Shown piece after piece: positions 35,930-45,205 of a stretch of 64,000 bases of DNA (positions are counted from its first letter, which is position 1; each line of letters starts with the position of its first letter). The notes below the pieces were generated by a model. The model ran no database searches, was not told where the DNA came from, and was given only the letters and a program-made list of their open reading frames with translations. The DNA comes from Maribacter dokdonensis DSW-8 (GTDB taxonomy: Bacteria; Bacteroidota; Bacteroidia; Flavobacteriales; Flavobacteriaceae). Position numbers and translations under genes: made by a program. The stretch covers positions 1 through 64,000 of the forward strand of contig NZ_LDPE01000005.1 of assembly GCF_001447995.1 (NCBI RefSeq), in the 5' to 3' direction.

Positions 35930-36934
35930 ATGGATAAAGAATTACAACGCATTGCAGATGAGGTAGAAATGCTTTCCGGTAAATTAAGTGCCTTAAAGCA
36001 AGAAATCGGGAAAGTGATTATTGGGCAAGAAGAAACCGTATCACAATTACTAATCACGTTTTTAGCCGGTGGTCATGCATTGTTAGAAGGGGTTCCCGGT
36101 TTGGCAAAAACACTAATGATCAGGACTTTGGCAAATGCCATCGATTTAAAGTTTAAAAGAATACAGTTTACGCCGGATCTAATGCCTTCGGATATTATTG
36201 GGACAGAGATTTTAGAAGAAGACCATACTACGGGCAAAAAGTTCTTTAAGTTTAATAAGGGTCCTATTTTCTCTAATATTATCCTTGCGGATGAAATTAA
36301 CCGTACACCACCAAAAACACAAGCTGCATTGTTGGAAGCTATGCAGGAGTTTGAGGTAACTTACGGAGATAAAACCTATCCGTTAGATAAGCCATTCTTT
36401 ATTCTGGCTACACAAAACCCAATAGAACAATCAGGAACATTTGTTTTACCCGAAGCACAGCAAGACAGATTCTTGTTGTACATAAAAATAGGATATCCAA
36501 CACAGCAAGATGAAGAAGCTATTTTAAAAGCGACAACGGGTACTTTTAAAAAGAAATTGAACCGAGTAATATCGGGTGATGATATCGTGCGTTTACAGCA
36601 GCTGGTAAGAGAGGTATCGATCAGTGATGCGCTCATCAGTTTTGTGAGTGATATCATCAGGGCAACCCGCCCAGAAACCACGACCGATGCGTATGTAAAA
36701 GACTGGGTAGATTGGGGTGCAGGTCCGCGTGCTGGTCAAGCTATGATTTTAACGGCAAAGGCTAATGCCTTGTTAGAAGGTAGGTTAGCGGTAACATTAG
36801 ATGATATTAAAGCAGTGGCATTGCCCGTACTTAGACATAGGGTTTTAGTGAATTTCAGGGCAGAAGCGGAAGGCATTACGTCTGATAATGTGGCAACCCA
36901 TTTACTGAGTGCCATTCAACTAAGAGGTAAATAA
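35930..36934 (+). CDS. MoxR-family AAA+ ATPase
   Basis: A 334-residue AAA+ ATPase of the MoxR group, thought to act as a chaperone that matures metal- or VWA-containing partners. Walker A is GVPGLAKT (residues 54-61). Walker B is ILADEINR, and sensor 1 is ATQNPIEQSG. The C-terminal lid domain includes WGAGPRAGQAM. It is followed 21 bp later by the DUF58 gene, the usual MoxR partner, and the two probably act together with the BatA-like protein. Confidence 0.95.
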   Translation: MDKELQRIADEVEMLSGKLSALKQEIGKVIIGQEETVSQLLITFLAGGHALLEGVPGLAKTLMIRTLANAIDLKFKRIQFTPDLMPSDIIGTEILEEDHTTGKKFFKFNKGPIFSNIILADEINRTPPKTQAALLEAMQEFEVTYGDKTYPLDKPFFILATQNPIEQSGTFVLPEAQQDRFLLYIKIGYPTQQDEEAILKATTGTFKKKLNRVISGDDIVRLQQLVREVSISDALISFVSDIIRATRPETTTDAYVKDWVDWGAGPRAGQAMILTAKANALLEGRLAVTLDDIKAVALPVLRHRVLVNFRAEAEGITSDNVATHLLSAIQLRGK

Positions 36935-36955
36935 TAACTCTCGATTATCGAGTTT

Positions 36956-37855
36956 ATGGCAAAACAGGACTATCAAGATTTATTAAAACCAGAGGTCATC
37001 AATACAGTTGAGGGACTTTCCTTAATATCGCGCATTGTGGTAGAGGGCTTTACGGCGGGTTTAAATAGAAGTGCCAGTGTGGGTCCTGGAATGGAATTTA
37101 GTCAGTACAGAGGTTATGAGCCCGGTGACGATTTACGGCTGTTGGATTGGAAAATGTTGGCACGATCGGGCAGGTATTACATCAAACAGTCAGAAATTGA
37201 GAGTCAGGTAATCATTAAGTTTATTGTAGATACCAGTGCATCTATGTTGCACAAAGAAACCGAATTGTCAAAGGTGGATTTTGTTCGCGTGTTGGTGGCT
37301 ACCTTAGCGTATTTGGCGCATAAGCAAGGTGATGCCGTGGGCTTATTCGCTTTAAATGAAAAAGATGCAGTTAGCATATATCCTAAAGCGGATAAAAAGC
37401 ATTACAACAGGTTGCTTTTAGAGTTGATTAAACTCTCAAACACTGGAAAGTGGCCGGCAGCCCATATTTCAAACAAACGCATTCCGAACAGAGGAGGGAA
37501 GGAGCTAATTTTTTTCTTGACGGATATGTATGAAACCGGTGAAGAGATTTCAAAATTTATAAAGGGACTAAAATCTGCCAAGAACGAGGTGGTGGTTTTG
37601 CAAATTATGGGTGCTGCGGAAATGGATTTCAATTACGGTGCTAATATCACCTTTGAGGATTGGGAAACTGGGGCAAGAATAAAGGTAGATACGCAGCAGG
37701 CAAAAACCGAATACTTGATTGCTCTTGAAAACAGATTGAAATGTATAAAAGAAGAATTGCTGTCTAACGGAATAGACCATCATGTGTTTAGAATGGATGC
37801 ACCTTTGGGCGAAGCGCTTCAGTTATTTTTAAAACAACGAAAAAGAATCGGTTAG
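36956..37855 (+). CDS. DUF58 domain protein
   Basis: A 299-residue soluble protein of the DUF58 family, with the signature SVGPGMEFSQYRGYEPGDDLR followed by LLDWKMLARSGRYYIKQSE. The C-terminal part is VWA-like, with DTSASM at about residues 92-97 as its metal-ion site. MoxR ATPases are thought to act on such proteins. It lies between moxR and the BatA-like gene (1 bp gap), so the three are one operon. Confidence 0.93.
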   Translation: MAKQDYQDLLKPEVINTVEGLSLISRIVVEGFTAGLNRSASVGPGMEFSQYRGYEPGDDLRLLDWKMLARSGRYYIKQSEIESQVIIKFIVDTSASMLHKETELSKVDFVRVLVATLAYLAHKQGDAVGLFALNEKDAVSIYPKADKKHYNRLLLELIKLSNTGKWPAAHISNKRIPNRGGKELIFFLTDMYETGEEISKFIKGLKSAKNEVVVLQIMGAAEMDFNYGANITFEDWETGARIKVDTQQAKTEYLIALENRLKCIKEELLSNGIDHHVFRMDAPLGEALQLFLKQRKRIG

Positions 37856-37856
37856 T

Positions 37857-39152
37857 ATGTCATTTGCACATCCTTCATATCTATGGGCTTTATTGGGACT
37901 TCTGGTTCCCATAGCCATCCATTTATGGAGTAAAAAGGAAGCAAAAACCATAAAAATTGGTAGCGTACAGTGGTTATCAGAATCAAAATCAAAACAATCT
38001 AGCAGTATTCAATTGAATGAATGGTGGTTGTTGGTATTACGCATAGGCATCATTTCGCTATTGGTATTGTTGATGGCAAAACCACAATGGCATTCAAAAG
38101 TGAGTACTACATCCCTGACCTATATTATTGAACCAGAGCTGGTACAGCATACTGGTTTTATGTCTCGCTTCAATGAAATAAGCGATGATCAAGAAATTAG
38201 ACGGTTGCAAAAAGGCTTACCGTTAAAGGAAAATGAACAAGACATAACTACGCAGCATTTCTTACCTGATTATTGGGCTTTGACATCTGAAATGGATGCC
38301 CTGCATACCGATAGTATTGTTGTCTTTACCAAGGGTTTTGCAAAGGGATTAAAAGGAGCCAGACCAGAAACCAAGCATAAGATGCATTGGGTAGTCATTG
38401 ATTCCGCATTAGCGAAAGAGACACCATTATTAGCCTATAAAAAGAAGAACGGTTTACAATTATTTTCCGGAAAGAGTACTCCGTTTGACACCAAAGTCAG
38501 CAAAAAAAATATCAACTTAGGCGATGAATTTACGCTTAGCAATAATGGGTATAGCTTAGTAATTGCAGGAACGAATCCGTCTAAGAAAATTCCTTTGTAT
38601 GTTCAGAAACCCATTAAAATAGCTCTTCATTATACCGATAGTTTACAGAATGATAAGACATTTATAGAAGCAGCGTTAAAGGCACTTTCCATTTATTCGG
38701 ATAGGGAGATTCAGGTGCAATCTAGCTTAGATACTGAAGTAGTATCGAACAAAGAAGTAGATGCGATGATCTGGCTGAGTGCAAAACCTGCTCCTAAAAC
38801 GACTAAAAAGTTACTAGCTTTTAAAGAGGATGCGCTATCAAAATCAATGATAATTTCCGGTGTAGCCGAGCATATGTTCTATTTGACCAAACGCATAAAC
38901 TCAGAGAATGCGGTAACGGAGCGATTAACGGAGCAATTGTTGCAAATGCTGGATATCAATGGTGAAGTTGAAAAATTTATAGCTGAGGTAGATCATCGTT
39001 CGGTAACTGCGGCAGAATTGGAAACCACAGTTATTGATACTAAGAAATACGAAAAGCAATTGGCAAGTCAGCATGTGAATCCGTACTTATGGTTTATACT
39101 TCTAGTATTGTTATTGGTAGAACGCTTTGTAGCATATAAACGCAAACAGTGA
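37857..39152 (+). CDS. BatA-domain membrane protein
   Basis: A 431-residue membrane protein with the N-terminal BatA (aerotolerance regulator) domain MSFAHPSYLWALLGLLVPIAIHLW, a second helix at about 60-77 and a C-terminal helix at about 411-425. The middle is a large extracytoplasmic domain without the DxSxS metal-ion site of true VWA BatA proteins. It starts 1 bp after DUF58 and overlaps the next gene by one base, which indicates translational coupling. Bat proteins are linked to envelope stress and aerotolerance, but no mechanism is known. Confidence 0.85.
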   Translation: MSFAHPSYLWALLGLLVPIAIHLWSKKEAKTIKIGSVQWLSESKSKQSSSIQLNEWWLLVLRIGIISLLVLLMAKPQWHSKVSTTSLTYIIEPELVQHTGFMSRFNEISDDQEIRRLQKGLPLKENEQDITTQHFLPDYWALTSEMDALHTDSIVVFTKGFAKGLKGARPETKHKMHWVVIDSALAKETPLLAYKKKNGLQLFSGKSTPFDTKVSKKNINLGDEFTLSNNGYSLVIAGTNPSKKIPLYVQKPIKIALHYTDSLQNDKTFIEAALKALSIYSDREIQVQSSLDTEVVSNKEVDAMIWLSAKPAPKTTKKLLAFKEDALSKSMIISGVAEHMFYLTKRINSENAVTERLTEQLLQMLDINGEVEKFIAEVDHRSVTAAELETTVIDTKKYEKQLASQHVNPYLWFILLVLLLVERFVAYKRKQ

Positions 39153-41389
39153 TGGAGCAGGGTAAGTTGCATTTAGTCAAATTTCAAAAGCGATGGCAGT
39201 TATTGTCATACGCCGAGGCTGTTCTGTATGCCTTGGGCATTGCCGTGCTATGCTATTTTATTACTGAAACTGTATGGTTTGGCTTGGCATTATTTATTAT
39301 TAGCTTATTATTTTTTGTCTTCATAAAAAAGCCTTGGAAGCATAATTTGAACGCTACCAGTTCATATATAGATGCTCACGTTTCAGAAGCATCCTTTAGT
39401 ACGGGACTGCTGTTACAAACAGAGGACAATTTATCCAATTTAGCCAAGCTACAGCGCTATAAAGTATCGGAAGTATTGACACAAAAATTAGGTGCTATAA
39501 CTCCGCCGAACGCTTTAAAACAAGCTTTTTTAGTGATGTTCGGCTGTATAGCTCTTGGTTTTATATTTCATAAGTTAAGTGTTTTTAATGGCGTTAATGA
39601 GGTATTGAACAATCCGAAAAATACCGGGCAAATTCAATTTGTGGCAACGGATAGTATACAAGTTAAAAGCAGTATACCGGCAATTGAAAAGCAGGAAATA
39701 CGGGTTATTTATCCATCGTACACAAGATTGGGGAGTAAGACTACAGCAGACCCAAATATAAAGGCTGTTGCCGGAGCTAAAATTCAATGGAGGTTACAAT
39801 TTGATGCCACAGTTGTAGCACCGGTATTAGATGTGATGGGCGAGTTAAAGCCCATGCAAAAATCAGAAACAGGTTATCAAGTGCAATTGCCTTTAACAGC
39901 ATCAGGTTTTTATAGTTTCAAATTTCAAAATGAAGAAGGAACAGAGTTTACATCCGATTTATTTTCTTTGGAGGCTGTAGCGGATAATCCGCCAGAAATA
40001 GAGATTTTAGGATTGGAGCAATACACCTATTTTGATTTTTCCGATAAAAAATTGGTAGAACTGCAAAGTACCATTACAGATGATTTTGGAATTGATGAAA
40101 GCTATATTATTGCAACGGTAAGTAAAGGAACGGGAGAGTCTGTAAAGTTTAGGGAAGAAAAATTGAATTTTAAGGAAGCCATTTCAAAAGGAACCAAATC
40201 TATACGAGCCACCAAAACACTAGATCTGAATGCCTTGAAAATGGAAGGCGGCGATGAGCTTTATTTTTATATAGAAGCCTTTGATGAAAAACAGCCGAAA
40301 CGTAATGTGGTACGTAGCGAAACGTATTTTGCAGTAATCAAAGATACTGTGGGAGAGCAATTTGGTGTAGAAGGAACTTTAGGCGTAGACCAAATGCCCG
40401 ATTATTTTAGAAGTCAGCGACAATTGATTATTGACACTGAGAAATTAATAAAGGATAAACCCAGCATTTCAATTCAAGAATTTAAATCGAGAAGTAATGA
40501 ATTGGGGTTTGACCAAAAAGCGCTGCGTTTAAAGTACGGACAGTTTATGGGCGATGAATCTGAGATGGAAGAAGCACCTGCCGTGATCGAAAGTCATGAA
40601 GAAGGTGAAGACCATGATCATGCTGAAGATCAAGAAAATATACTAAAAGAATTTATGCATGACCATGATGGTGATAACGAGCATAACTTGGTAGAACAGC
40701 ATGGGCACGAACATGAAGAAACAAGCGAAGAACCAGAAGACCCTTTACATGATTACCTTCATAATCATGATGATCCAGAAGAATCTACCTTGTTTGAAGA
40801 ATCGTTAAAAACCAAATTAAGAAAGGCGTTAAGTATCATGTGGGATGCCGAATTACATTTGCGATTGTATGAACCGGAGAAGTCATTACCGTTTCAATAC
40901 GAGGCTTTAAAATATATTCAAGAAATTAAAAACAGTGCCCGTATTTATGTGCATCGCATAGGTTTTGATCCACCACCGATTAAGGAAGATAGCCGACTTA
41001 CCGGTAAAATAAAGGACATTAAAAATTATAGTAAGAACGAAACTACTAGTGCAGATCTACCTTTTGAAGCCATTGAAAACGCAGTTAGCCGTTTGGAACA
41101 GTTGGTGCAAGGCGAACAGGAGTTTAAAGAGGATGATACTATACTCTTTACCGCTGCAGGCAATGAGCTGGCACAATTGGCAATAGACAACCCTGGTAAA
41201 TATTTGCAGGTCTTGCAAGGCTTAAAAAGTATAGAGAACAACACAGGAAGAACCCTTGAAAATTACCGATTAGTTCAAAAAGGATTGTTACTGGCTTTGC
41301 CAAGTACCCCGCAGGTGCCCGGATCTGAAAAAGTGTACAGAGACGAAATCAATTCACTATTTCTAAAACAATTGGAAGTGTATGATTGA
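39152..41389 (+). CDS. Large membrane protein with His/Asp/Glu-rich segment
   Basis: A 745-residue protein of the Bat-type cluster. Two helix pairs are visible (about residues 19-60 and 120-140). Beta-rich extracytoplasmic domains occupy about 150-420. Residues about 470-550 are a low-complexity, acidic and His-rich stretch with repeated HDHA, HDHDGD, HGHEHEE and HNHDD units that could bind divalent metals. A helical C-terminus follows. The start is the ATG at 39152 overlapping the BatA stop (TGATG). A GTG three bases earlier is in the same frame. I recognise no family name; the protein resembles DUF4175-like genes of MoxR clusters in layout. Confidence 0.72.
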   Translation: MEQGKLHLVKFQKRWQLLSYAEAVLYALGIAVLCYFITETVWFGLALFIISLLFFVFIKKPWKHNLNATSSYIDAHVSEASFSTGLLLQTEDNLSNLAKLQRYKVSEVLTQKLGAITPPNALKQAFLVMFGCIALGFIFHKLSVFNGVNEVLNNPKNTGQIQFVATDSIQVKSSIPAIEKQEIRVIYPSYTRLGSKTTADPNIKAVAGAKIQWRLQFDATVVAPVLDVMGELKPMQKSETGYQVQLPLTASGFYSFKFQNEEGTEFTSDLFSLEAVADNPPEIEILGLEQYTYFDFSDKKLVELQSTITDDFGIDESYIIATVSKGTGESVKFREEKLNFKEAISKGTKSIRATKTLDLNALKMEGGDELYFYIEAFDEKQPKRNVVRSETYFAVIKDTVGEQFGVEGTLGVDQMPDYFRSQRQLIIDTEKLIKDKPSISIQEFKSRSNELGFDQKALRLKYGQFMGDESEMEEAPAVIESHEEGEDHDHAEDQENILKEFMHDHDGDNEHNLVEQHGHEHEETSEEPEDPLHDYLHNHDDPEESTLFEESLKTKLRKALSIMWDAELHLRLYEPEKSLPFQYEALKYIQEIKNSARIYVHRIGFDPPPIKEDSRLTGKIKDIKNYSKNETTSADLPFEAIENAVSRLEQLVQGEQEFKEDDTILFTAAGNELAQLAIDNPGKYLQVLQGLKSIENNTGRTLENYRLVQKGLLLALPSTPQVPGSEKVYRDEINSLFLKQLEVYD

Positions 41390-43130
41390 TGGAATTTCGT
41401 TTGTACAGAAAGAATTGCTACTACCTATTATTTCAGGTGGTATATTGTTATTTGCTGCATTTATTTTTAAGGAATGGCAAACTCGAAACAAGGGCAGGTT
41501 TACTTTAAATGCTATAGTTGCATTTATAACGCTGTTCGCCTTAATTTTAATTATTTTAGAACCTAGCAAAGAAGTAGAAGTACAGCACAAGCAAGGACTA
41601 CTTTTAACAGAGGGCTACCAAACGGCACAACAAGATAGTTTAGAGGCTATTTATGAGGGGATTCAAGTATTAGAATATAATCACAAGCAATCGGTTCGTA
41701 GGGCTTTAGATTCGCTCACAAGTCTGCTTGTTATTGGCGATGGAGTAGCACCCTATGATTTTTATAAGTTCGATAGTATTCCAACAAGTTATTTAGCTAA
41801 CGAAATTACGCCAGGAATTACCAAGGTAAAGTTTAATGACCATCTTGTTTTAGGGGATGATTTAAAGCTAAACGGAACTTATGCTAAACCGAAGCCAGGT
41901 TCCATTTTAGTATTGCAAGATTCGCGAGGTAATGGTTTGGATTCTATACTTTTAAAAGACAAGAGTTCGCAAAATTTCTCTTTAAAAACAGTACCAAAAG
42001 TAAGTGGTGATTTTATTTTTCGATTATCCGAAAAAGATAGTGTGGGCAAGGTGTTAGCGTCGAATCCGCTCCCAATTACAATTCGTAAAAAAGAACCTAT
42101 TCGTGTGTTGATCGTAAACACTTTTCCAACATTTGAAACAAAATACCTCAAGAATTTTTTAGCGGATCAGGGGTATGAAGTTACGGTTCGTAGTCAGTTG
42201 ACAAAAGGCAAGTATAAGTTCGAGTATTTTAATACCAAAGCATCGCCAATTTATCAATTTACCGAGGGAAGCTTAAGTAAGTTCAATGTGGTTATTACAG
42301 ATACCGAAACCTATTTCAATTTCGGAAAAACGGTAAAAAATCGCTTTGAACATAGGATACGTGAAAACGGATTAGGCTTGTTTATTCAACCAACCGAACT
42401 GCTGTTTAAACTTGGTATAGCAATGCCTTATTTTAGTTTTAAAAGCGATGGCGTAAATGAGGTGCAATTGCCCAATAGTACCGTTAACATAGAAAAATAT
42501 CCATTTACATTTAATGAAACATTCGCTGTGAATGCTATAGATTCAAATGAACTTGGAAAATTATCGTATTACAAGCAATTGGGCTTGGGTAGAGTTGCAA
42601 CCACAACACTGTTAAATAGTTATCAATTATTGTTGCAGGGAAAGGATCAAGCCTATAAAAGCATTTGGACTCAAATTTTAGATAAAATCGTACAACGAAA
42701 AGAACAGGCGGTAGCATGGCAATCGCAAACGGAATTGCCAAAAGTGGGCGAGCCTTTCTCTTTTGTATTACGTGCCGGTTTGGAAGATTTTCAGATAATA
42801 AATACTGAAGAAAAACGTATTCCATTGCTACAAGATGCAAGCGTATCTTTTAAATATTCGGGTACTACATATCCGAAGAAAGCAGGGTGGAATACTTTGG
42901 AAGTAGTAGGCGACAGTACCACTCAATTTTCCTATTACGTTTATGATGCCGATGATTGGAAATCTTTAAGTGCATCTCATAAAAGAGAAGCGAATACAAA
43001 ACAGTTTGGCAATGCAATAAAAGAAAATAGGACAGTTATGGTGAACCGTCCTATATCGCTACTATTTTTTTATATCCTTTTTTTACTGGGGATTGGATGG
43101 TTGTGGTTATCACCAAAATTATCCGCCTAA
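41382..43130 (+). CDS. Membrane protein with GATase1-like domain, end of MoxR-Bat cluster
   Basis: A 582-residue protein with two N-terminal helices (about 9-27 and 39-58) and one C-terminal helix (about 560-577). The domain between begins IRVLIVNTFPTFETKYLKNFLADQGYEVTVRSQL at about residue 237, which resembles the class I glutamine amidotransferase-like domains found in membrane proteins of Bat clusters, though no catalytic Cys/His pair is evident. It overlaps the preceding gene by 8 bp and is the last gene of the cluster. Function unknown. Confidence 0.72.
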   Translation: MIDGISFVQKELLLPIISGGILLFAAFIFKEWQTRNKGRFTLNAIVAFITLFALILIILEPSKEVEVQHKQGLLLTEGYQTAQQDSLEAIYEGIQVLEYNHKQSVRRALDSLTSLLVIGDGVAPYDFYKFDSIPTSYLANEITPGITKVKFNDHLVLGDDLKLNGTYAKPKPGSILVLQDSRGNGLDSILLKDKSSQNFSLKTVPKVSGDFIFRLSEKDSVGKVLASNPLPITIRKKEPIRVLIVNTFPTFETKYLKNFLADQGYEVTVRSQLTKGKYKFEYFNTKASPIYQFTEGSLSKFNVVITDTETYFNFGKTVKNRFEHRIRENGLGLFIQPTELLFKLGIAMPYFSFKSDGVNEVQLPNSTVNIEKYPFTFNETFAVNAIDSNELGKLSYYKQLGLGRVATTTLLNSYQLLLQGKDQAYKSIWTQILDKIVQRKEQAVAWQSQTELPKVGEPFSFVLRAGLEDFQIINTEEKRIPLLQDASVSFKYSGTTYPKKAGWNTLEVVGDSTTQFSYYVYDADDWKSLSASHKREANTKQFGNAIKENRTVMVNRPISLLFFYILFLLGIGWLWLSPKLSA

Positions 43131-43143
43131 AGTTAAATTAGTT

Positions 43144-43557
43144 TTAATGCGGTAGTTTGTCCTTTAGCAAACCGTAAACGAAAGTACCTAGAATAGCACT
43201 TGCAATTACGATTAAGATAGAAGAGTAACCAGCACCTACCAAAACATACATAGGACCAGGACAAGCACCTGCCAACGCCCATCCTAAACCGAATATGATA
43301 CCACCGATCAAATAATTGGTCACACCTTTTCTTTTGGGATGCAAGTTCATTTCTTTTCCTCCAATGGCTTTGATGTTATTTCTTTTTATAATCTGAACGC
43401 CAACTACCCCTAGAACAAGTGCAGAGCCAATAATGCCATACATATGGAAAGAGCCAAACTGAAACATTTCATAAATACGAAACCACGAAGCAGCTTCAGA
43501 TTTATACATGATGATGCCGAAAAATATACCTATGGTCAAATAACTTAAATACTTCAT
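43144..43557 (-). CDS. YeeE/YedE family transporter subunit (PmpB-like)
   Basis: A 137-residue membrane protein with about four helices and the conserved GWALAGACPGPMYVLVGAG, whose Cys is typical of YeeE/YedE proteins. These move thiosulfate or other sulfur species across the inner membrane. It lies 1 bp after the longer YeeE/YedE gene; the two together resemble PmpA/PmpB pairs that accompany persulfide dioxygenases in sulfur-responsive operons. It is read from the promoter at 44137-44180. Confidence 0.85.
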   Translation of the reverse strand: MKYLSYLTIGIFFGIIMYKSEAASWFRIYEMFQFGSFHMYGIIGSALVLGVVGVQIIKRNNIKAIGGKEMNLHPKRKGVTNYLIGGIIFGLGWALAGACPGPMYVLVGAGYSSILIVIASAILGTFVYGLLKDKLPH

Positions 43558-43558
43558 G

Positions 43559-44125
43559 TTAACTAAAAATTAGTGGGAATAAAAGGTGAATCATAACCAA
43601 GCCGCCAATAAAGAAACCAATCACGGCAATTAAAGAAGGCAACTGTAAATTACTTAGTCCGGATATAGCGTGACCACTGGTACAACCACCCGCATAACGC
43701 GCACCAAAACCAACCATGAATCCGCCTAAAATTAGCACGGCAAGTACAAATGGATCAGTTAAGTTTTCAGAGGCAAAAAGCTCCGTAGGTAAATAAGCTT
43801 CACCCGCGCTTTCAATTCCGTAATCCGTTGAAAGTTGTTGTGCAACTTCAGGATTTATTTTTACCGTATTGTTGGACATAAATTGAGAAGCGATAAATCC
43901 GCCAATAACAGCACCAAGAACAACAATTAGATTCCATCGTTGCGCTTTCCAATCGAACTTAAAGAAATCGGAATATTTTGCCGCTCCACCAATTGAACAC
44001 ATGGTTCTAAGGTTAGAAGACATGCCAAATTGTTTGCCTATGTACAGCAGTACAAACATGGTTAAGGCAATTAAAGGTCCGGCCACATACCATGGCCAAG
44101 GATCGTAAATCAAATTCATAGTCAT
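43559..44125 (-). CDS. YeeE/YedE family transporter subunit (PmpA-like)
   Basis: A 188-residue membrane protein of the YeeE/YedE family with the signature GARYAGGCTSGHAISGLSNLQLPS and a second Cys in RTMCSIGGAAKY. Family members take up thiosulfate or related sulfane compounds. The first helix is at about residues 10-28. It heads a two-gene unit with the PmpB-like gene and is preceded by a GTAAC-N4-GTTAC site, shared in type with the persulfide dioxygenase and TsdA-like genes. Confidence 0.87.
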   Translation of the reverse strand: MTMNLIYDPWPWYVAGPLIALTMFVLLYIGKQFGMSSNLRTMCSIGGAAKYSDFFKFDWKAQRWNLIVVLGAVIGGFIASQFMSNNTVKINPEVAQQLSTDYGIESAGEAYLPTELFASENLTDPFVLAVLILGGFMVGFGARYAGGCTSGHAISGLSNLQLPSLIAVIGFFIGGLVMIHLLFPLIFS

Positions 44126-44136
44126 ATTTTGAAACG

Positions 44137-44180
44137 CAAAGAAATAGAATTTAAAACACTTGCTTGGTAACCAATGTTAC
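44137..44180 (-). promoter_or_regulatory. Crp/Fnr-type promoter of yeeE pair
   Basis: Perfect 5-bp arms GTAAC-N4-GTTAC (GTAACCAATGTTAC, 44167-44180). The sequence TTTCTTTG at 44137-44144, read on the minus strand, matches the -7 element at five of six positions, centres 33 bp apart. The site lies in the 60-bp gap after cydB. Confidence 0.62.
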
Positions 44181-44185
44181 ACAAG

Positions 44186-45205
44186 TTAGCGCTCTAAGAG
44201 TTTGATCAATTTAAAAGATTTGAGTAAATGGAAAAGCCCCGGAATAATTAAGACACCGCCTACAAGTAAAGAAATGCCCAAAACGTTCATAACACTATCA
44301 GGAACAGGTTGATCATAAATGCTGATGCTACCTGTGGTAGTGAAAAGTATTTTTGGAAAATGAGTAATAGTAGCCGCAAATAGAATAAAGAATATTTGAA
44401 TGCCTGCCAATGCCCTAGAAATGATTCTTCTACCGGATTTAATACTTTTCCATAGCGGAAACAATAAAATGCCGGAAACTATAATGGCAGAGATAGACCA
44501 GATGTTACTAATGAAATCTACAACAAAAGCGATACCTGACAAATACCCATATGCCAATGTTATAAAACCCAAAGAAACTACTACTATAGTTGCTATAGAG
44601 GCTTTTCTCATGTACATGGATTTACTGGTGTCATCTACCTCGCCAATTAGAAATACCGATGCCAAGAAAGCACAAAGGGCTGCATAAAAGAATCCCGTTA
44701 AAATGGAAAAAATATTGAACCAAGAGTGTACATAAACTTCCAAAAAACTATGGTTTTCCATTTGTGATGGATTAATAATGTCTCCACTGACCACGCCGCC
44801 CATGGTAAGGCCTAAGAATATTGGGGTAACTAGACTAGAGGTTTTAAACATCCAATCATATAAAATTTGAGAACTGTCTTTATAGGCATCATAATATCGA
44901 AATACAAAGGCAACACCTCTAAGGGTTATACCCAATAACACCAGGGTCAATGGAATATGTAGTGCGAGCACTAAAATGTTGTAGTAATGGGGGAAGGCAA
45001 TCCATAGAATCACGATTAAAATAATAATCCAAATATGGTTGGCCTCCCAAACCGGACCCATTACTTGGTAGACGGTCTTCTTATTGATAGCTTGGTTTTC
45101 TTTAGAGGAGAACAACTCAATGATTCCCGCGCCAAAATCTGCTCCTGCCAGTAAAACGTAGAGCAATAAAGAAATGGCAAGAAAGGCTAGTACAACGTAG
45201 ATCAT
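44186..45205 (-). CDS. cydB: Cytochrome bd ubiquinol oxidase subunit II
   Basis: A 339-residue integral membrane protein, subunit II of the high-affinity quinol oxidase. It begins MIYVVLAFLAISLLLYVLLAGADFGAG, the typical CydB N-terminus with the DFG motif, and continues with AFPHYYNILVLALHIPL and FLGLTMGGVVSG. It overlaps cydA by 4 bp (ATGA), so the two are translationally coupled. It is part of the low-oxygen regulon through the promoter at 46541-46584. Confidence 0.94.
   Translation of the reverse strand: MIYVVLAFLAISLLLYVLLAGADFGAGIIELFSSKENQAINKKTVYQVMGPVWEANHIWIIILIVILWIAFPHYYNILVLALHIPLTLVLLGITLRGVAFVFRYYDAYKDSSQILYDWMFKTSSLVTPIFLGLTMGGVVSGDIINPSQMENHSFLEVYVHSWFNIFSILTGFFYAALCAFLASVFLIGEVDDTSKSMYMRKASIATIVVVSLGFITLAYGYLSGIAFVVDFISNIWSISAIIVSGILLFPLWKSIKSGRRIISRALAGIQIFFILFAATITHFPKILFTTTGSISIYDQPVPDSVMNVLGISLLVGGVLIIPGLFHLLKSFKLIKLLER

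Noticed and set aside
40560..40810. His/Asp-rich low-complexity stretch as a tandem DNA repeat
   Set aside because: The codons vary and no repeated DNA unit is seen; it is a protein-level compositional bias within one open frame.
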